Source: Deltaproteobacteria bacterium
GTDB lineage: Bacteria; Desulfobacterota; WTBG01
Assembly (NCBI GenBank): GCA_013139225.1
Contig: WTBG01000079.1
Location: 1-7,535 of the forward strand
Reading direction: 5' to 3'
DNA: 7,535 nucleotides
Part shown: positions 1 to 6,575 of the stretch, in pieces
Position numbering within the stretch: the stretch's first letter is position 1
Layout of the letters: every line of letters starts with the position of its first letter
Notes under the pieces: model-generated
Database searches by the model: none
Told to the model about the DNA's origin: nothing
Seen by the model: only the letters and a program-made list of their open reading frames with translations
Program-made: the position numbers and the translations under genes

Positions 1-66
1 TCGCTACGATACCTACTGCAAAATCTGGGTTTAACCACTATGTTTAGGAGTAGTTATCTTTTTTGA
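1..66 (+). other. Possible 3' end of an upstream gene, frame unresolved
   Basis: All three forward frames are open from the window edge, with first stops at 32-34, 45-47 and 64-66, so a short C-terminal coding tail is possible in any of them. A terminator-like hairpin starts 20 bases after the last of these stops, which fits a + strand gene ending here. The stretch is too short to recognise a product or choose a frame. Confidence 0.25.
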
Positions 67-85
67 AGTATGTCTTTATTCTCTT

Positions 86-117
86 AAGGAGGTGGTTAAC
101 CAGTCACTCCTTTTTTT
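86..117 (+). terminator. Rho-independent terminator of the upstream gene
   Basis: AAGGA (86-90) plus GTG (92-94) pairs with CAC (105-107) plus TCCTT (108-112), with G91 bulged. The loop contains the self-complementary GGTTAACC (94-101). The 3' arm runs into seven consecutive T residues (111-117). Stem plus T-run on the + strand, upstream of the first gene, fits the end of a transcript entering from the left and isolates the A1 operon from it. Confidence 0.6.
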
Positions 118-205
118 ACTTGCAAACACAGTAAATCAATGATACTTCTTAACCCTTGACTGGATGCGAGAAATCAAAGCATTCCCTCAATTATTCTCTA
201 TAAAC

Positions 206-222
206 CCTTCCACAGAGGAAGG
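206..222 (+). other. Short perfect hairpin in the A1 leader
   Basis: CCTTCC (206-211) and GGAAGG (217-222) form a perfect 6-bp stem around the 5-base loop ACAGA. It lies 61 bases before the chosen start of A1. There is no T-run after it, so it is not a standard terminator. It may be a leader structure or chance. Confidence 0.3.
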
Positions 223-238
223 TGAAATACAATATGCC

Positions 239-267
239 ATAACAACAAAAAACAATTATTTTATAAA
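239..267 (+). promoter_or_regulatory. Weak sigma-70-like promoter candidate for A1
   Basis: ATAACA (239-244, 4 of 6 to the -35 consensus) and TATAAA (262-267, 5 of 6 to the -10 consensus) are separated by 17 bases. Transcription would start near 274, giving a leader of only about 10 bases before the ATG at 284. In such AT-rich DNA this match could be chance, so it is offered only as a candidate. Confidence 0.2.
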
Positions 268-283
268 TGAAAGATGGGGTATA

Positions 284-1759
284 ATGAGCTTAAAAAATGA
301 CCTTGAAAAAATTGTCCATCCTGAGTTTGTAAAGGATGATTCAGAAACACTTACGGCATATTCCCACGATCAGAGCTTCGCTCCACCATCCAAACCAGAT
401 TTTGTCATATTTCCTCAGAAAGTTGAACATGTTCAAGCAATAATAAAATTAGCCAATCAAACCAACACTCCAGTAATACCCTATAGTTCAGGTCTTAATC
501 TTCATGGTGCCACAATTCCTCAACGGGGAGGAATAATCTTGAATCTGAGCCGAATGAACAAATTAGAGGTTAATGAAGAAGACTGGTTTGTCATTGTCGA
601 ACCGGGTGTTACCTATAAACAACTCCAAGATAACTTGCTGCCAAGGGGATTGAGGCTGATGGTTCCTTTGGGCATTCCCCCTAATCGATCTGTCCTCTCA
701 AGCTATCTGGAACGCGATCCTGTTATGGCTGCTGCCAGTTTTGAATATGGCAACTATCTTCTGATGGATATGGAGATTGTTCTACCAGATGGAGAATTAT
801 TCAAAACAGGCTGCTGGAATCTTGGAGGCCGACCTGGGGGGTATTTTGGTCCGGGAGTAAATATGCCTTTTCGTTTCTGGACCGGCGCACAAGGAACCCT
901 GGGTATCATTACCAAGCTTATTATCAGTGTTCAACATCTTTCCCCAGTAAGGAAATACTTTTTTCTATGTTTTGATAATCTTGAATCAGTCATCGAACCA
1001 CTTAGAAAGATTCAAATGAAGGAAATTGGCTGGGAATGTTTTGGCTTGAACAGATTTAATCTATCCGCTCTTTTAACAGATGACTGGAAAGTACCCGAAT
1101 CTTTTCCCACAACAAAGGTTGCATCGTCTAAATTTGATCAACTACTAAAGTCCCTCCCTGCCTGGACCGTTGCCATTGGATTAACCGGCTCCACCAACTT
1201 CCCTGAAGAAAAAGTTGCCTATGAAGAAGAAGCCTTACGTCAAATATGCAAAGATATGGGGCTGGAACTTTTAGAATCCCTCCCAGACAATCCAGAAACC
1301 AACCAGATCTTTTTAGAGGAATCTCTGCGCTCATGGGGAATACTCAAAAAATTCTGCTATAAAGGGTCTGTTCATGATTTGTCCTTTAAGGTTCCTTTTG
1401 ACAAATTACCTTCAATGGAAAGATTAATGCTTAAACTTGCAAAAGAAGGAAACTATCCTGGTGAAGATATGGGAGGGTATTTTCTCATCCTCGAGCGAGG
1501 AAGAGGAGTTCATATTGAATTTGATTTACACTGCGATTTGGAAGACAAACAAGAAACCAAGAATGTGGATGAGCTCTGGAACAAATCAAGCAAAGATTTA
1601 CTCGAAGAAGGAGCCCTTTATGACCGACCTTACGGTATCTGGTCAGAATTGACATATAAGAAAGCATCAAACTATCATCATAAAATCAAACAACTGAAAG
1701 ATGAATTTGATCCAAAAGGCATTATGAACCCTGGCAAAGTATACCTGAACATTGTTTAA
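284..1759 (+). CDS. VAO/PCMH-type FAD-dependent oxidoreductase, A-type paralog 1
   Basis: A predicted cytosolic flavoprotein of 491 residues. Visible features are the FAD-domain segment PDFVIFP (38-44), the pyrophosphate loop SSGLNLHG (68-75), PGVTYKQLQ (107-115), LERDP through VLPDGELFKTG (142-176), which resembles the ERG..Y..G..MEVVLPDG..RTG block of p-cresol methylhydroxylase, GAQGTLGIITK (201-211), a HxExDxH motif (410-416) and a C-terminal DPKGIMNPGK (476-485). This layout places it in the VAO/PCMH fold family; no signal peptide or membrane segment is seen. The frame is open from an ATG at 164, but 284 is chosen because MSLKNDLEKIV aligns with MTLKVQLEKIV at the start of A2, giving 491 versus 489 residues. 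The ribosome site before 284 is weak (GGGG, 276-279). It is the first gene of the probable operon. The substrate is unknown; glycolate/lactate-type or aromatic-alcohol/alkylphenol oxidation are alternatives. Catalytic role is inferred from the intact FAD loop. Confidence 0.85.
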   Translation: MSLKNDLEKIVHPEFVKDDSETLTAYSHDQSFAPPSKPDFVIFPQKVEHVQAIIKLANQTNTPVIPYSSGLNLHGATIPQRGGIILNLSRMNKLEVNEEDWFVIVEPGVTYKQLQDNLLPRGLRLMVPLGIPPNRSVLSSYLERDPVMAAASFEYGNYLLMDMEIVLPDGELFKTGCWNLGGRPGGYFGPGVNMPFRFWTGAQGTLGIITKLIISVQHLSPVRKYFFLCFDNLESVIEPLRKIQMKEIGWECFGLNRFNLSALLTDDWKVPESFPTTKVASSKFDQLLKSLPAWTVAIGLTGSTNFPEEKVAYEEEALRQICKDMGLELLESLPDNPETNQIFLEESLRSWGILKKFCYKGSVHDLSFKVPFDKLPSMERLMLKLAKEGNYPGEDMGGYFLILERGRGVHIEFDLHCDLEDKQETKNVDELWNKSSKDLLEEGALYDRPYGIWSELTYKKASNYHHKIKQLKDEFDPKGIMNPGKVYLNIV

Positions 1760-1778
1760 GCAAAGCTTAAGCAATGTT
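1748..1778 (+). other. Strong stem-loop spanning the A1 stop codon
   Basis: AACATTGTTTAAGC (1748-1761) pairs with GCTTAAGCAATGTT (1765-1778) around an AAA loop: 14 consecutive pairs, one of which is a G-T wobble (1755/1771). The TAA stop of A1 (1757-1759) lies inside the 5' arm. No T-run follows on either strand, so an intrinsic terminator is unlikely. An mRNA-stability, processing or translational-coupling element between A1 and B1 is the likely role. Confidence 0.7.
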
Positions 1779-1807
1779 GAAATCTTAAATTAATAAGGGT
1801 ACGTCAT

Positions 1808-3535
1808 ATGGAAGCTAAGAAAAAAGTTGAACCTCAATACCTTCCTCCTGAGGTTTACCTGTCTTTAGAAGATATTGTTGGCAAAGAATATATAACTCAG
1901 GAGAGAGCTATTCTTGAAACTTATAGTAAATTTTCTATAGACATTACAGGTTACCTGAAAAAACATGCAAAAGACCCATCAAACATTCCAGCCTGTGTAG
2001 TTCTTCCGTCCACTACCGAAGAAGTACAAGCTATAGTCCGTTTGGCCAATAAACATAAAATTCCTTTCGTTCCCTTTACTAACGGACAGTTGGGTATCGC
2101 CAACTATCCTACTAAACCTGTCCCTACTATCTTCATCCATTTCAGCAGGATGAATAAGATTTTAGAAATCAATACCAAGACTATGGCGGCAAAAATCCAA
2201 CCCTATGTCGATTATGGACAGCTCCAGGCAGATGCTATGAAGGTTGGTCTATGGAATGGGGGCACACCCTTATCAACTTCTCTATGCAAAATATCATCCC
2301 AAACAGCTCTTGCAGGACTTTACCAAACAAGCATGAAATATGGAACCCTTGGGAAAAACATCATTAGTCTCAAAATGGTATTACCAGATGGTGAGATTCT
2401 AAAGACAGGCTCGAGTAGCGTTGATTCTGTAGATGATTTCTGGGAATATGCACCTGGACCGGACATTTACGGTTTATTCAGAGGATGCGCTGGAACACTG
2501 GGTATCATCACCGAATTAACAACTAAACTCCATCCCTGGGCAGGCGAAAAAGAGCTTCCTGAACCACCTGCTGGTCGTCCTTCTATTCGTACCTATCGTG
2601 AAGATAAATATGACCACGCACCACCTCCCAAACTTCATCGGCTTTACTGGGTAGAATACAATGACATCGATAGTGAAATAAAGGCACTGCGAGAGGTTGC
2701 TCATTCCGGTATCGGTATAGGTCTCAATGCAGCAGGAATTTATAACACCTACTACTGTTCTACAACGCAAGAGCAAACAATTAAACGTACTAAGGAAAAT
2801 TTCTTTCCGCCTTATAATTTCTATGTCATCTGCACAGGGATTACCTCTCATAAACAGCTAGATTATGCAGACAAGGTTATAAATAAGATTATTAAAGAAA
2901 CAGGGGGCACACTACTTTCAAAAGACCATAAACCTGAAGTATTAAAAGTGCTTGCAACCTGGAATCTGGATTGTATCCGACACGTCTGCGGTTATCGCAT
3001 GAGCCGTTATTCCTATTTAGATACCTGGTTCTTAAGTGGTGTCCCTGCGGTTGGAAAGGACGCTCAGGAGATCTGGAGTGAAGCTATCAATACAATTGGG
3101 GAAACTTATATTACAGACCGTGGCGGGGTTGATACTACCCCCTTCCTTTACGCTTCTGATCCCTGCGGCAGAAACTTTTTTACAGAAGCTGATGTTTATC
3201 CAAACCCTATTGATCCAAAATCTTTACAGCAGGCACAACAGCTTATGATGTTTAGTATAGGAAAAACAATTGGCAAGAAAATTGGTCCCGGTATCACTGC
3301 CTTCGGAGCCAGTTTTGAACCACTTACTTCTTTTTTCCCCGAGATGGGACCTAATGTGCACCTGTTTATGAGAAAACTGAGAAAGGTTTTTGATCCCAAC
3401 GGAGTCTGTTCACCTGGCAGACAAATATTCACGAAAGAAGAACTTCAAGCCGTGCCCCCGCCAGTGATAGAAGCTATAAACCAGCTTAGACAGATGAACG
3501 GGTTGGATCCCATTGATGTTTCTAAATCGCAATAA
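1808..3535 (+). CDS. VAO/PCMH-type FAD-family protein, B-type paralog 1
   Basis: A 575-residue predicted soluble protein. It has the FAD-domain segment PACVVLPSTTEEVQAIV (61-77), the flavin-type motif KMVLPDGEILKTG (189-201), a PGPDIYGLF..GTLGIITE segment (216-236) resembling the GPY.DGLF...GIVT block of VAO/PCMH enzymes, and FDPNGVCSPGR (528-538) near the C-terminus. It carries a proline-rich insert around 249-275 and a longer tail than the A type. The expected pyrophosphate loop is degenerate: TNGQLGIAN (91-99) stands where A1 has SSGLNLHGA. FxExDxY (458-464) stands where A1 has HxExDxH. These differences suggest altered FAD handling or a non-catalytic partner role, which is an inference. 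The ATG has a Shine-Dalgarno-like AAGGG (1795-1799) eight bases upstream. It follows A1 by 48 bases, in the same probable operon, and is closely similar to B2 at 6617. Family placement is firm; activity and substrate are not known. Confidence 0.85.
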   Translation: MEAKKKVEPQYLPPEVYLSLEDIVGKEYITQERAILETYSKFSIDITGYLKKHAKDPSNIPACVVLPSTTEEVQAIVRLANKHKIPFVPFTNGQLGIANYPTKPVPTIFIHFSRMNKILEINTKTMAAKIQPYVDYGQLQADAMKVGLWNGGTPLSTSLCKISSQTALAGLYQTSMKYGTLGKNIISLKMVLPDGEILKTGSSSVDSVDDFWEYAPGPDIYGLFRGCAGTLGIITELTTKLHPWAGEKELPEPPAGRPSIRTYREDKYDHAPPPKLHRLYWVEYNDIDSEIKALREVAHSGIGIGLNAAGIYNTYYCSTTQEQTIKRTKENFFPPYNFYVICTGITSHKQLDYADKVINKIIKETGGTLLSKDHKPEVLKVLATWNLDCIRHVCGYRMSRYSYLDTWFLSGVPAVGKDAQEIWSEAINTIGETYITDRGGVDTTPFLYASDPCGRNFFTEADVYPNPIDPKSLQQAQQLMMFSIGKTIGKKIGPGITAFGASFEPLTSFFPEMGPNVHLFMRKLRKVFDPNGVCSPGRQIFTKEELQAVPPPVIEAINQLRQMNGLDPIDVSKSQ

Positions 3536-3554
3536 ACATCTATAAAGCCATGCC

Positions 3555-5024
3555 ATGACTTTAAAGGTACAACTTGAAAAGATTGTTGGACCACAAAACG
3601 TCTTTGATGATCAGGCAACACTGGTTAAATATTCAAAAGATCAAAGTTTTGTCTCTCCCGCCAAGCCCGATTTTGTTATATTTCCTCAATCTACAGAAGA
3701 AATTCAAGAGATCACAAGGTTAGCCAACCAGACTAAAACTCCCCTTATCCCTTTCAGTTCAGGTTTAAATTTTTATGGCGCCACTATTCCCAGTAATAGT
3801 GGCATCATCATTAATCTTTCAAAAATGGACAAGATACTCTCCATTGATGAAGAGAACTGGTTTGTTGTGGTAGAACCCGGCGTTACCTATGAACAGCTTC
3901 AGGATGAACTTAACAAAAATAAATTAAGAGCAATGATTCCCTTGGGAGTTTCTCCTAAACGGACTGTGCTTTCAAGCACTCTGGAGAGGGATCCTGCGCT
4001 GGCAGCAGCCAGTTTTGAATACGGTAATGATTTAATGCTAGACACAGAAATCATTCTGCCGGAAGGAGACTTGTTCCGTACAGGGCTCTGGGCATCAGGC
4101 GGAAGGCCGGGATCACATATGGGGCCAGTAAGAGCTCTACTCTACCGATTTTTCACAGCAGCACAAGGCACTTTTGGTATAATGACCAAAATGGCTCTTC
4201 AAGTAGAGTATCTTCCTGAACTTCGGGAGATTTTCTTCATCCCTTTCTCTTCCCTTACGGACAGCCTTGAAGCTATTAAGCAAATTCAAAGAAAGGAAAT
4301 CGGGCTTGAGTGTTTCCTTTTAAATAGATTTAACCTCGCTTCACTATTTTGTAAAGACTGGAATATTCCCCAAGAATTCCCAACCAGAAATGTACCCTCT
4401 GAGCATTTTAAAGAACTTATCGATGTGTTGCCTCCATGGGTTCTCATTATCTGTTTAACTGGTTCACCAAGGTTCCCGGAGGAAAAGATTAGCTATGAAA
4501 AAGATGCCCTAATGAACATTTCTTCTAAGTTAAACATAAATGTCTTTTCCACTATCCCCCCTCTAGAAAACGCCGATGAATACTTTTCGGGGCTTTTGAT
4601 TAGACCATGGGACATACTTAAAAAATTCTGTTTTAAAGGATCCGTTCATAGCCTCTCCTTTAAATCTCCCCTAAAACGTGTTCCGGAATTTGAATCGATT
4701 ATCCATAAGGCTTCTGAAGAACACAATTACTCCATCAGACACATTGGCGGTTATCTGCTTCCCATAGAAAGGGGAAGAGCAGTCCACCTTGAATTTGATT
4801 TCCACTGTGACATCTCAAATCCTGAAGAAGTAAAACAAGTAAGGGACCTGTATTTCAGCTGCAGTGAAGAATTAATAAAAATGGGTGCATTTTTTGACAG
4901 ACCATATGGTGACTGGGCAGAGATGATGTATAAGAGAACAGGAACATACACCAAAAAGCTCAAAGAACTTAAAGACGAGATAGATCCGCATCATATTATG
5001 AATCCAGGCAAACTTTGTTTTTAA
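3555..5024 (+). CDS. VAO/PCMH-type FAD-dependent oxidoreductase, A-type paralog 2
   Basis: A 489-residue flavoprotein, colinear with A1 over its whole length. From residue 36 to 70, 24 of 35 positions are identical to A1. It keeps PDFVIFP (38-44), the FAD loop SSGLNFYG (68-75), the LERDP..EIILPEGDLFRTG block (143-177), AAQGTFGIMTK (202-212), KKFCFKGSVHSLSFK (356-370), HxExDxH (411-417) and DPHHIMNPGK (477-486). No signal peptide or membrane helix is seen. The start lies 19 bases after the B1 stop; no good ribosome-binding site is visible, so translation may depend on coupling to B1. A two-codon ATG-CCA-TGA (3550-3558) overlaps the start. By analogy with A1 it is expected to oxidise a small, unidentified substrate and to pass electrons to the Fe-S protein encoded 12 bases downstream. 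It may be a substrate-specific variant of A1 or a second catalytic subunit. Confidence 0.85.
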   Translation: MTLKVQLEKIVGPQNVFDDQATLVKYSKDQSFVSPAKPDFVIFPQSTEEIQEITRLANQTKTPLIPFSSGLNFYGATIPSNSGIIINLSKMDKILSIDEENWFVVVEPGVTYEQLQDELNKNKLRAMIPLGVSPKRTVLSSTLERDPALAAASFEYGNDLMLDTEIILPEGDLFRTGLWASGGRPGSHMGPVRALLYRFFTAAQGTFGIMTKMALQVEYLPELREIFFIPFSSLTDSLEAIKQIQRKEIGLECFLLNRFNLASLFCKDWNIPQEFPTRNVPSEHFKELIDVLPPWVLIICLTGSPRFPEEKISYEKDALMNISSKLNINVFSTIPPLENADEYFSGLLIRPWDILKKFCFKGSVHSLSFKSPLKRVPEFESIIHKASEEHNYSIRHIGGYLLPIERGRAVHLEFDFHCDISNPEEVKQVRDLYFSCSEELIKMGAFFDRPYGDWAEMMYKRTGTYTKKLKELKDEIDPHHIMNPGKLCF

Positions 5025-5036
5025 GAGATATTCATT

Positions 5037-6254
5037 ATGGAAAAGAAATTTTTCGAAAAAACCTTAGAAGATTATAAAGATCAAGTCTGGGGATGCGCAC
5101 GCTGCAACTGGTGCCAAAATCACTGGGGGTGGAATGTAAAGAGTGCTGAATACTCTGAAATTTGTCCTGCCTTTGGTGAGTTCCGGTTTTTTGCCTACTC
5201 TGGAATGGGTAAAATGCACATCGCCCGAGCTCTTCTTGAAGGTGACTTCGATTATGAGGATGCCCCCGAATTGGCAGAGATTGCTTATCTATGTACTACC
5301 TGCGGTGCCTGTGAAATTAACTGCCAGCGACTGCAGGACAAGGAACCTCTGAAGGTAACAGAATGTCTTCGTGCCAAATTGGTAGAAGATGGCATAGGCC
5401 CAATGCCTGCACATAAGGGTCTCATTAATAGTATTAAGCAGTATGATAATCCCTGGATGCAGCCGAGAGCAAAAAAAGCCAGCTGGGCAAAAAAAATAAA
5501 GTTAAAAGACGCAAGCACAGAGGAGGTTGAGACATTATATTTTGTGGGCTGTACTGCCGCACTTGACCTTTCGCTAAGGGAAGTTCCTCAAAACACGGCT
5601 CAGATTATGCTCAAAGCTGGAGTCGATCTCGGTATCTTTGGCAACCAGGAGATTTGCTGTGGAAGTCCTGTAGCCAGAATTGGTGATAGAAAGACATTTG
5701 TGGATCTCGCCAACAGAAATCTTGAGCTCTTCAACAAAAGGGGAATCAAAGAAATTGTCACTTCTTGTGCCGGATGCTATAGAGTCCTTAAATTTGACTA
5801 TCCAGAAGTACCAGGCACTTCAAAAATAGAGTATAAAGTATATCACACAGTAGAGTACTTAGATCACCTTATAAAGCAGGGGAAACTTGTCTTCACCAAA
5901 GAGATCCCTCTAGTCCTTACTTGGCACGACCCATGTCACTTGGGAAGGCATTGTGGAATTTATGAGCAACCCAGGAATGTTTTGAGCTCCATACCGGGTA
6001 TAAAACTGGTAGAAATGGAAAGGATAAAGGATCAAGCATGGTGTTGTGGAGGTGGTGGTGGAGTCAGAACCGCTTTTATTGAATTTGCTGTAGAAACAGC
6101 AAAAAAGAGGATTGGGGAAGCCATGAAGACTGGTGCTGAAGGAATTGTTACCTGCTGTCCCTTTTGTGAGCAGAATATGTCTGATGCTCTTGCTCAAATG
6201 AACAACCCTCTTAAGCTATATGATATCACTGAACTTGTTATGCGGGCCATTTGA
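5037..6254 (+). CDS. HdrD/GlcF-like Fe-S protein with two CCG domains
   Basis: A 405-residue electron-transfer protein. The N-terminal half holds cysteines for two [4Fe-4S] clusters: C20xxC23xxC26 with the fourth probable ligand at C43-P, and C86xxC89xxC92xxxC96. Two CCG (cysteine-rich) domains follow: C172, C207-C208-G, C244xxC247; and C300, C336-C337-G, C374xxC377. The spacing matches the CX(n)CCGX(n)CXXC pattern that binds non-cubane [4Fe-4S] clusters in HdrB. The same architecture occurs in GlcF, GlpC, HdrD, DsrK and BamD, which take electrons from flavoproteins or pass them to quinones or heterodisulfides. No membrane segment is visible. Two oddities are the 16-residue gap between C26 and C43 (usually 3) and Q instead of P after C96. 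The start is preceded by AAGAG (5023-5027), which overlaps the A2 stop. Position directly after A2 makes it the likely electron acceptor of the flavoproteins. The exact acceptor downstream is unknown. Confidence 0.88.
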   Translation: MEKKFFEKTLEDYKDQVWGCARCNWCQNHWGWNVKSAEYSEICPAFGEFRFFAYSGMGKMHIARALLEGDFDYEDAPELAEIAYLCTTCGACEINCQRLQDKEPLKVTECLRAKLVEDGIGPMPAHKGLINSIKQYDNPWMQPRAKKASWAKKIKLKDASTEEVETLYFVGCTAALDLSLREVPQNTAQIMLKAGVDLGIFGNQEICCGSPVARIGDRKTFVDLANRNLELFNKRGIKEIVTSCAGCYRVLKFDYPEVPGTSKIEYKVYHTVEYLDHLIKQGKLVFTKEIPLVLTWHDPCHLGRHCGIYEQPRNVLSSIPGIKLVEMERIKDQAWCCGGGGGVRTAFIEFAVETAKKRIGEAMKTGAEGIVTCCPFCEQNMSDALAQMNNPLKLYDITELVMRAI

Positions 6255-6263
6255 AATATAAAA

Positions 6264-6281
6264 CCACAGAGTTCACAGAGG
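6264..6281 (+). repeat. Left CACAGAG-type terminal repeat
   Basis: CCACAGAGTTCACAGAGG contains a tandem CACAGAG unit with a 2-base spacer. Its core ACAGAGTTCACAGAG (6266-6280) matches the reverse complement of 6577-6591 at 13 of 15 positions, making a pair of inverted termini about 330 bases apart. From recall, repeats of this kind often flank GxxExxY genes in bacterial genomes, which agrees with the relic found between them. Confidence 0.6.
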
Positions 6282-6317
6282 AATGCTCTATCTTTTCAAA
6301 AAGAATTTTCGTTAAAG

Positions 6318-6390
6318 GATGTAACCAAGTGGATAATCTCTTGTGCTATTGAAGTTCATTTAAAAATACATGAAACCTGGTTATAAAAGT
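6318..6390 (+). pseudogene. Truncated, frameshifted GxxExxY-family gene remnant
   Basis: Reading from 6318 gives DVTKWIISCAIEVHLKIHETWL and then a stop at 6384-6386. This resembles the conserved N-terminus of GxxExxY proteins (a PD-(D/E)XK-nuclease-related family), which typically reads like ..I..CAIEVHK.LGPGLLES. A +1 shift at 6376 restores PG..KS (CCT GGT TAT AAA AGT), matching the PGLLES part, so one frameshift lies between the two pieces. No start codon is visible, and everything after the LGPGLLES region is absent, including the GxxExxY motif itself. The relic sits inside inverted CACAGAG-type repeats, the usual genomic setting of this family as I recall it. The family call rests on about 22 residues and would need a profile search to confirm. 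Confidence 0.6.
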
Positions 6391-6408
6391 CCAATTTGTT
6401 TCTTATTT

Positions 6409-6500
6409 GTCATTCCTGCCCCGTATCAAGTACGGGATAAACTCCAGCAGGAATCCAGTGATTTCAGTTTGTTATGGACTCCCGCTTCCGCGGGAGTGAC
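6409..6500. mobile_element. 92-base MITE/REP-like double-hairpin element
   Basis: The termini GTCATTCCTGC (6409-6419) and GCGGGAGTGAC (6490-6500) are inverted repeats with 9 of 11 matches. The inner borders GCAGGAATCCA (6447-6457) and TGGACTCCCGC (6475-6485) are also inverted repeats, 9 of 11. Each half folds by itself: ATTCCTGC/GCAGGAAT (6412-6419 with 6447-6454) encloses CCCGTA/TACGGG (6420-6425 with 6431-6436), and ACTCCCGC/GCGGGAGT (6478-6485 with 6490-6497) closes on a TTCC loop. No coding capacity is seen. GTCATTCC-type elements of this form are dispersed in many bacterial genomes. In the transcript it could also protect the 3' end of the operon mRNA or weaken read-through. Confidence 0.7.
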
Positions 6501-6575
6501 TCGATTTTTGACTTTTACAAGATAATCAAGTTTGGTTTCATTCTTCCTGTACTGATTCTAATTGCTTTGGTTGCT

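Noticed and set aside
86..94. AAGGAGGTG as a strong ribosome-binding site
   Set aside because: It matches the anti-Shine-Dalgarno very well, but no start codon follows at suitable distance and the sequence is the 5' arm of a terminator hairpin.
156..183. TTGACT (156-161) as a -35 box for A1
   Set aside because: No acceptable -10 sequence occurs 16-18 bases downstream.
164..283. N-terminal extension of A1 from the ATG at 164
   Set aside because: The extra 40 residues have no counterpart in A2, no ribosome site precedes 164, and a start at 284 gives near-equal length and matching N-termini for the two paralogs.
1748..1778. Intrinsic terminator after A1
   Set aside because: The stem is strong but neither strand has a T-run after it, and B1 starts only 30 bases downstream in the same direction.
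2516..2851. 111-codon antisense frame opposite B1
   Set aside because: It overlaps a strongly conserved paralogous coding region, shows no recognisable domain, and its existence follows from codon composition of the sense gene. The other antisense frames were dropped for the same reason.
284..6254. Annotation as glycolate oxidase glcDEF
   Set aside because: There are three flavoproteins here of 489-575 residues, none like the short GlcE, and the FAD-domain blocks resemble VAO/PCMH enzymes more than GlcD. Only the Fe-S protein is GlcF-like.
6508..6526. TTGACT and GATAAT as a promoter for B2
   Set aside because: The two boxes are only 7 bases apart instead of about 17, and no other suitably spaced partner was found for either.
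6501..6575. Remaining 3' part of the GxxExxY gene
   Set aside because: None of the forward frames shows the expected C-terminal pattern of the family. The DNA is AT-rich and unassigned.
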